A stretch of DNA of 64,000 nucleotides from Leifsonia shinshuensis (GTDB lineage: Bacteria; Actinomycetota; Actinomycetes; Actinomycetales; Microbacteriaceae). Below the pieces are notes generated by a model that was given only the letters and a program-made list of their open reading frames with translations, did no database searches and was not told where the DNA came from. Shown here one piece after another: positions 60,588-64,000 of this stretch. Both the position numbers and the translations under genes were made by a program. Numbering within the stretch: position 1 is the stretch's first letter; each line of letters opens with the position of its first letter. The DNA lies in NCBI RefSeq assembly GCF_022606355.1, contig NZ_JAHHZQ010000002.1, forward strand, positions 868,001 through 932,000. The letters run 5' to 3'.

Positions 60588-60944
60588 TCAGGCGAGCAGC
60601 TTTGCCTTGGCGGCCGTGAACTCGTCGTCCGAGAGGATGCCCTGCGAGTGCAGCGTCCCCAGCTGTTGCAGCTTCGACATCAGGTCGTCGGCGGGCGCCG
60701 CCGGCGCCGCGGGGAGCGCCGCCGCCTGCTGCGCCGCCTGCTGTTGGGCGGCCTGCTGGGCCATCGCCTGCATCTCCATCTGCTGCTGCTGGGCCTCGTA
60801 CTGCTGCTGCTCGTACTGGTCTTGCGCCTTCGCCTGCTGGTGGCGCGCGACGCCCCCCGAGACCGCGGTGGCGGTTCCGGCGACGACCGCGGTGCGCGCG
60901 GCCATGCCGATGAGTCCCGGTCGTCCCATCCGTCGTAATGGCAT
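60588..60944 (-). CDS. SHOCT domain protein
   Basis: The 118-residue protein has a short hydrophobic N-terminus (residues 11-32), a Gln-rich coiled-coil-like middle (QQQQ, then AQQAAQQQAAQQAA), and the SHOCT motif (KLQQLGTLHSQGILSDDEFT, then AAKAKLL) at the C-terminus, as in many oligomerising small proteins. It starts 10 bases after the DUF6325 gene ends, so they form an operon. The pair is known in actinobacteria but has no function assigned. Confidence 0.85.
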   Translation of the reverse strand: MPLRRMGRPGLIGMAARTAVVAGTATAVSGGVARHQQAKAQDQYEQQQYEAQQQQMEMQAMAQQAAQQQAAQQAAALPAAPAAPADDLMSKLQQLGTLHSQGILSDDEFTAAKAKLLA

Positions 60945-60954
60945 GTCTGCTCCT

Positions 60955-61428
60955 CTAGCTCTCGACCGGCTGGATGTCCGGCTCGGAATCCGACTCGATG
61001 AACGCCTCGAAGTCGTCGGCGATGACGGCGTTGACCACCGGCGCCGGGATGCGTTCGCTGTGCACGACCAGACCGCCGGCCTGGAAGAACTTGCTGGCGA
61101 GGTCCTTCGCCCAGAGGTGCTCGATCACGAGGATCGCCCCCGTCGTCCCCGGCTCGACGAGCTCGGCGATCGAGTCGACGTCCTCGCTGCCGGCGAGGCC
61201 GCTCGCTTCGAGCGTGACACCGGCCATGCCGATCTCGTCGCCGATCTCCTCCAGCTCGACGATGTCGACGCTGCCGTCGTCGTGACGGGTGACGAAGAGG
61301 AGGTCGAGCAGCCGCAGCGTGCCGCTTTCGACCAGGTCGAGGATGGCCTGGACCACGCCGGGCGAGGGTCTGTCGTTGTCGAACTGGGCGACGATGAACT
61401 CCGCCGGACCGTACTCGAATTCAGCCAT
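60955..61428 (-). CDS. DUF6325 family protein
   Basis: The 157-residue acidic protein has the DUF6325 pattern: YGPAEFIVAQFD near 6, SGTLRLLDLLFVTRHDDGSV near 35-54, LAGSEDVDSIAEL near 78 and AILVIEHLWAKDLA near 98. Regular EF-like and helix/strand alternation suggests a ligand-binding fold. It is followed by a SHOCT gene, the usual partner. ATG 61428 has GGAGG about 6 bases upstream. Confidence 0.8.
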   Translation of the reverse strand: MAEFEYGPAEFIVAQFDNDRPSPGVVQAILDLVESGTLRLLDLLFVTRHDDGSVDIVELEEIGDEIGMAGVTLEASGLAGSEDVDSIAELVEPGTTGAILVIEHLWAKDLASKFFQAGGLVVHSERIPAPVVNAVIADDFEAFIESDSEPDIQPVES

Positions 61429-61529
61429 CTCGTGCCTCCGTCTGCGGGCCGGTCCCGCTTTCACGGCAGACGATACACACGCGTACTCGGCCCGGCAATG
61501 ACCGATTTTCCGCCCGTCCGCCTGGCGAA

Positions 61530-61554
61530 ATGTGCACGTTCACATCCCTAGACT
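61530..61554 (+). promoter_or_regulatory. Palindrome and -10 before alditol oxidase gene
   Basis: ATGTG-N6-CACAT (61530-61545) resembles a CRP/LacI-type site and is followed by TAGACT (61549-61554), a possible -10. The start codon is 53 bases further on with a good ribosome binding site. A sugar-responsive regulator is possible, but none is adjacent. Confidence 0.45.
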
Positions 61555-61606
61555 GAGACCGACAGTGCGGCCGCTGACGGGCGGACCGACGCGAGGGAGG
61601 ACCCAC

Positions 61607-62857
61607 GTGGGCGAGAAGAACTGGGCGGGGAACCACGAGTACCGGGCGCACCGCATCGTGCAGCCGAAGGACTTCGACGAGCTGCGCGAGATCGTCACCA
61701 CCGCGCCGAAGGTCAGGGCGCTCGGCAGCAGGCACTCGTTCAACGACCTCGCGGACACCGTCGCCGACGGGGTGCTCGTGAGCACAGCCGCACTTCCGGC
61801 CGACACCCGCATCGACGCCGACGCGCGCACCGTCACCGTCGGCGGAGGCGTGCGCTACGGGGACCTGGCCCGCGAACTCCAGTCCGCCGGGTGGGCGCTG
61901 CACAACCTGGCCTCCCTGCCGCACATCTCGGTGGCGGGCGCGATCGCCACCGCGACCCACGGGTCGGGGGACCGCAACGGCAACCTGTCGTCGGCAGTGG
62001 CCGGCCTGCGCATCCTCACCGCGTCCGGCGACCTCGTCGACCTCGTCCGCGGCGATCCCGAATTCGCCGGAGCCGCCGTGTCGCTCGGCGCGCTCGGCGT
62101 GGTGACCGAGGTCGCCCTCGACATCCGGCCGACCTTCGGCGTGCGTCAGCGGCTGTTCGGCGGCGTGCCGTGGGAGGCCGTGCTCGACCGCTTCGACGAG
62201 GTCACCTCGGCCGCCTACAGCGTTTCACTGTTCACCACCTGGCACGAGGACTCCGTCGCGCTGGCCTGGCTGAAGGAGCTCGACGGAGCCGACACCGAGA
62301 TCGGCGGCGACTTCTTCGGCGCCCCCGCCCTCACCGAGGCGCGGCACATGATCCCGACCATGGACGTTCGCAACACCACTCAGCAACTGGGCATCGTCGG
62401 CCCGTGGAGCGAGCGGCTGGCGCACTTCCGTTTCGAGTTCACGCCCTCCAACGGCGAGGAGATCCAGTCGGAGTACCTCGTGCCGCGTGCGCACGCCGTC
62501 GACGCGATCCGGGCCGTGCGCGAGCTCGCTCCGCTGATCGCTCCCCTTCTGCAGATCAGCGAGATCCGCACCGTGGCGGCCGACGACCTGTGGTTGTCGA
62601 GCGCGTACGGCACCGACGTGGTCGGCCTCCATTTCACGTGGCTGCGCGACCAGGCCGGAGTGGAGGCGGTGCTCCCGGCCCTGGAGGCCGCCCTGCTGCC
62701 GCTCGGCGCCCGCCCGCACTGGGGCAAGCTCTACCTCGACGCCGACGCGGTGGTCCCCGGCCTGTACCCGAAGCTCGACGCGTTCCGCGCCCTCGCCGAC
62801 CGCCTCGACCCGGCCGGGGTCTTCCGCAACCCGTTCCTCACCCGCCTGCTCGGCTAG
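61607..62857 (+). CDS. Alditol oxidase-like FAD oxidoreductase
   Basis: The 416-residue protein has the VAO fold. VRALGSRHSFND near 37 contains the His that covalently binds FAD in AldO; HISVAGAIATATHGSG near 101 and GALGVVTEVALD near 162 complete the FAD domain. The ALO-type C-terminal domain ends HWGKLY near 363 and FRNPFLTRLLG. The length (416, AldO 418) and motifs favour alditol/xylitol oxidase, which makes H2O2 and aldose. GTG 61607 has GAGGGAGGA 6 bases upstream. Confidence 0.88.
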   Translation: MGEKNWAGNHEYRAHRIVQPKDFDELREIVTTAPKVRALGSRHSFNDLADTVADGVLVSTAALPADTRIDADARTVTVGGGVRYGDLARELQSAGWALHNLASLPHISVAGAIATATHGSGDRNGNLSSAVAGLRILTASGDLVDLVRGDPEFAGAAVSLGALGVVTEVALDIRPTFGVRQRLFGGVPWEAVLDRFDEVTSAAYSVSLFTTWHEDSVALAWLKELDGADTEIGGDFFGAPALTEARHMIPTMDVRNTTQQLGIVGPWSERLAHFRFEFTPSNGEEIQSEYLVPRAHAVDAIRAVRELAPLIAPLLQISEIRTVAADDLWLSSAYGTDVVGLHFTWLRDQAGVEAVLPALEAALLPLGARPHWGKLYLDADAVVPGLYPKLDAFRALADRLDPAGVFRNPFLTRLLG

Positions 62858-62892
62858 ATGCCGGGCGCCCGCGCCGAGTGCGGTCGCCCGCC

Positions 62893-63036
62893 GAGGCGGC
62901 GCATCGTCCGCCGCCTCGGCGCGCCCCGCCCGCGTTGCGCCGCTTCGCCGCCCGCGCACCGGTGCGGGCCGCGGGCGGGGTCGCGAACAAGCCGCCGAGT
63001 TCGCGGAGTATCCGCATGCTCGGCCGTCCACGACCG
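62893..63036. repeat. Intergenic repeat, copy A (about 144 bp)
   Basis: This copy opens with GAGGCGGC... and its complement CCGCCTCGG (a hairpin), and ends with CATGCTCGGCCGTCCACGAC, both shared with copy B 201 bases on. Identity is about 75% in the middle and near 95% at the 3' end. Confidence 0.8.
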
Positions 63037-63093
63037 ACCATGCGCGTGCGCGGCGGTGCGCGGAGGGGACCCCGCCGCGCGCCGGCCGCTCGC

Positions 63094-63236
63094 GAGGCGG
63101 CCCACTATCCGCCGCCTCGGCGCGTTCCGCCCCACTGTGCGCCGCTTCGCGGCCCGCGAACCGACGCGGCTGCTGGCCGGTCGCGAACAAGCCCTCGAGT
63201 ATGCGGAGTATCTGCATGCTCGGCCGTCCACGACCG
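63094..63236. repeat. Intergenic repeat, copy B (about 143 bp)
   Basis: Direct repeat of 62893-63036 with the same hairpin start and 3' block. The spacing between copies is 57 bases. The pair could derive from a mobile palindromic element or an unequal duplication. Confidence 0.8.
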
Positions 63237-63298
63237 CTGAGCGCGTACGACGCGGCGGCACCAGCGCCGTCACTGGCGCCGGGCCGGCGCGCCTCCGC

Positions 63299-64000
63299 TC
63301 AGGAGTGCGCGACGCGGGCGGCGATGTCGGTGCGGTACTGGGCGCCGGGGAGGTCGATGCGGGCGATCGCGTCGTATGCGCGCTCGCGCGCCTCGTCGAA
63401 AGAGGTGCCGCGCGCGACGACCGACAGCACGCGCCCTCCTGTCGCGAGCAGGGCGCCGGTCTGCGGGTCGACGGCGGTCGCCGCGTGGGCGATCGTGACC
63501 TCGGGTACCTGCGCCGCCTCGGCGAGACCGGTGATCGGGCGGCCGGTCTGCGGTGCCTCCGGGTAGCCTTCGCTCGCGAGCACGACCGTCACGGCGGTGT
63601 CGAGGGCGAACTCGGGGCGCGGCATCCCGCCCAGCTCGCCGGTCGCCGCCGCGTACAGCAGCGTGGACAGCGGGGTGACCAGCCGCGGCAGCACGACCTG
63701 CGTCTCGGGGTCGCCGAAGCGCGCGTTGAACTCGATGACGCGGATGCCCTTGTCCGTCACGATCAGGCCGCAGTAGAGCAGGCCGATGAACGGGGTCTGC
63801 TCGGCGGCGAGCTGGCGCACGGTGGGCAGGGCGATCGTGTCGATCACCTCGTCGACGAAGGTCTCGGGCAGCCAGGGGAGCGGGGAGTAGGCGCCCATGC
63901 CTCCCGTGTTCGGGCCGGCGTCGCCGTCGAGGAGGCGCTTGTAGTCCTGCGCCGGGCTCAGCGGGAGGACGGTGTGCCCGTCGCTCACGAGGAACAGGGA
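63299..64000 (-). CDS. purD: Phosphoribosylamine-glycine ligase (partial)
   Basis: The visible 233 residues are the middle and C-terminus of PurD, which joins phosphoribosylamine and glycine with ATP. The grasp loop LLDGDAGPNTGGMGAYSPLP, the metal/ATP segment VIEFNARFGDPETQVVL and the C-terminal half (VTVVLASEGYP near the end) are clear. The gene continues past base 64000, so the start and first half are outside the window. It is transcribed in the same direction as purC, purQ, purS and purL. Confidence 0.97.
   Translation of the reverse strand, partial: SLFLVSDGHTVLPLSPAQDYKRLLDGDAGPNTGGMGAYSPLPWLPETFVDEVIDTIALPTVRQLAAEQTPFIGLLYCGLIVTDKGIRVIEFNARFGDPETQVVLPRLVTPLSTLLYAAATGELGGMPRPEFALDTAVTVVLASEGYPEAPQTGRPITGLAEAAQVPEVTIAHAATAVDPQTGALLATGGRVLSVVARGTSFDEARERAYDAIARIDLPGAQYRTDIAARVAHS

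Larger units (their letters stand above)
62858..63298. other. 441-bp intergenic region with direct repeats
   Basis: No gene is supported. The region between the alditol oxidase gene and purD is mostly two copies of a 144-base element. Frames in it on the minus strand (for example MRILRELGGLFAT and MQILRILEGLFAT) are repeated for that reason rather than because they code. Confidence 0.7.

Noticed and set aside
60324-60938. A plus-strand frame that would fill the gap before the SHOCT gene
   Set aside because: Most of it is the antisense of the SHOCT gene, and the part before it is Arg-rich noise without a ribosome binding site.
62838-63273. Short minus-strand frames near purD with similar N-termini (MRILRELGGLF and MQILRILEGLF)
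   Set aside because: They are similar because they lie in the two copies of a DNA repeat; neither has a ribosome binding site or coding bias.

Overview
The window is about 70% GC, with very dense coding, many GTG/TTG starts and many ATGA, GTGA or TGATG stop/start overlaps. Together with the gene content (split purLQS, a CE1758/CE1759 flavin pair, DUF6325+SHOCT, YhgE/Pip exporters) this points to an actinobacterium of the Microbacteriaceae, probably Leifsonia-like. That placement is inferred from content, not from a marker gene. No rRNA, tRNA, CRISPR array, transposase or phage gene was seen.

Layout. 1-1.3 kb: partial DUF3052-like gene, metallophosphoesterase and a 54-aa protein. 1.36-9.4 kb: an envelope-transport block with a TetR repressor, a P-loop-less ABC-like protein, two YhgE/Pip membrane proteins and an MMPL transporter carrying a fused degenerate ABC domain. 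9.5-13 kb: Clp_N/HTH protein, purA, Eis-like acetyltransferase. 13-20.8 kb: SRPBCC-MarR pair, MacB-like ABC exporter, chorismate mutase, SDR, collagen-like surface protein, Ohr, GT2 glycosyltransferase. 20.8-29.4 kb: DUF2252, flavin-dependent LLM pair, Tat-exported protein, class A PBP, DMT transporter, lipoprotein. 29.4-37.3 kb: purL, TfoX-like, cyclase-family hydrolase, ilvD and its divergent XRE regulator, purQ-purS. 37.3-41.8 kb: tryptophan-to-anthranilate operon (TDO, amidohydrolase, kynureninase, PaaX-like regulator). 41.9-45.4 kb: phosphonate-catabolism-type trio. 45.4-48.3 kb: UPF0114, UDG, EamA plus TetR with a perfect operator. 48.4-50.8 kb: a compositionally distinct two-gene island, with a double ATP-cone NrdR-like protein divergent from an IMPase/FBPase-like protein. 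50.8-57.1 kb: PadR plus a 14-TM MFS pump, VOC dioxygenase, RraA-like protein, atypical P1B ATPase. 57.2-64 kb: purC, SDR, MarR, SHOCT/DUF6325, alditol oxidase-like protein, and purD truncated by the window edge.

How the genes work together. Purine biosynthesis genes (purA on +; purL, purS-purQ, purC and purD on -) form a backbone interrupted by accessory cassettes, many of them controlled by a local one-component regulator with a visible palindromic operator. At least eight genes, several of them regulators, look leaderless: a -10 hexamer sits 6-7 nt before the start codon. The most unusual items are the NrdR-like/phosphatase pair at 48.5-50.8 kb and the ATPase-dead ABC domains at 3.2 and 6.6 kb.
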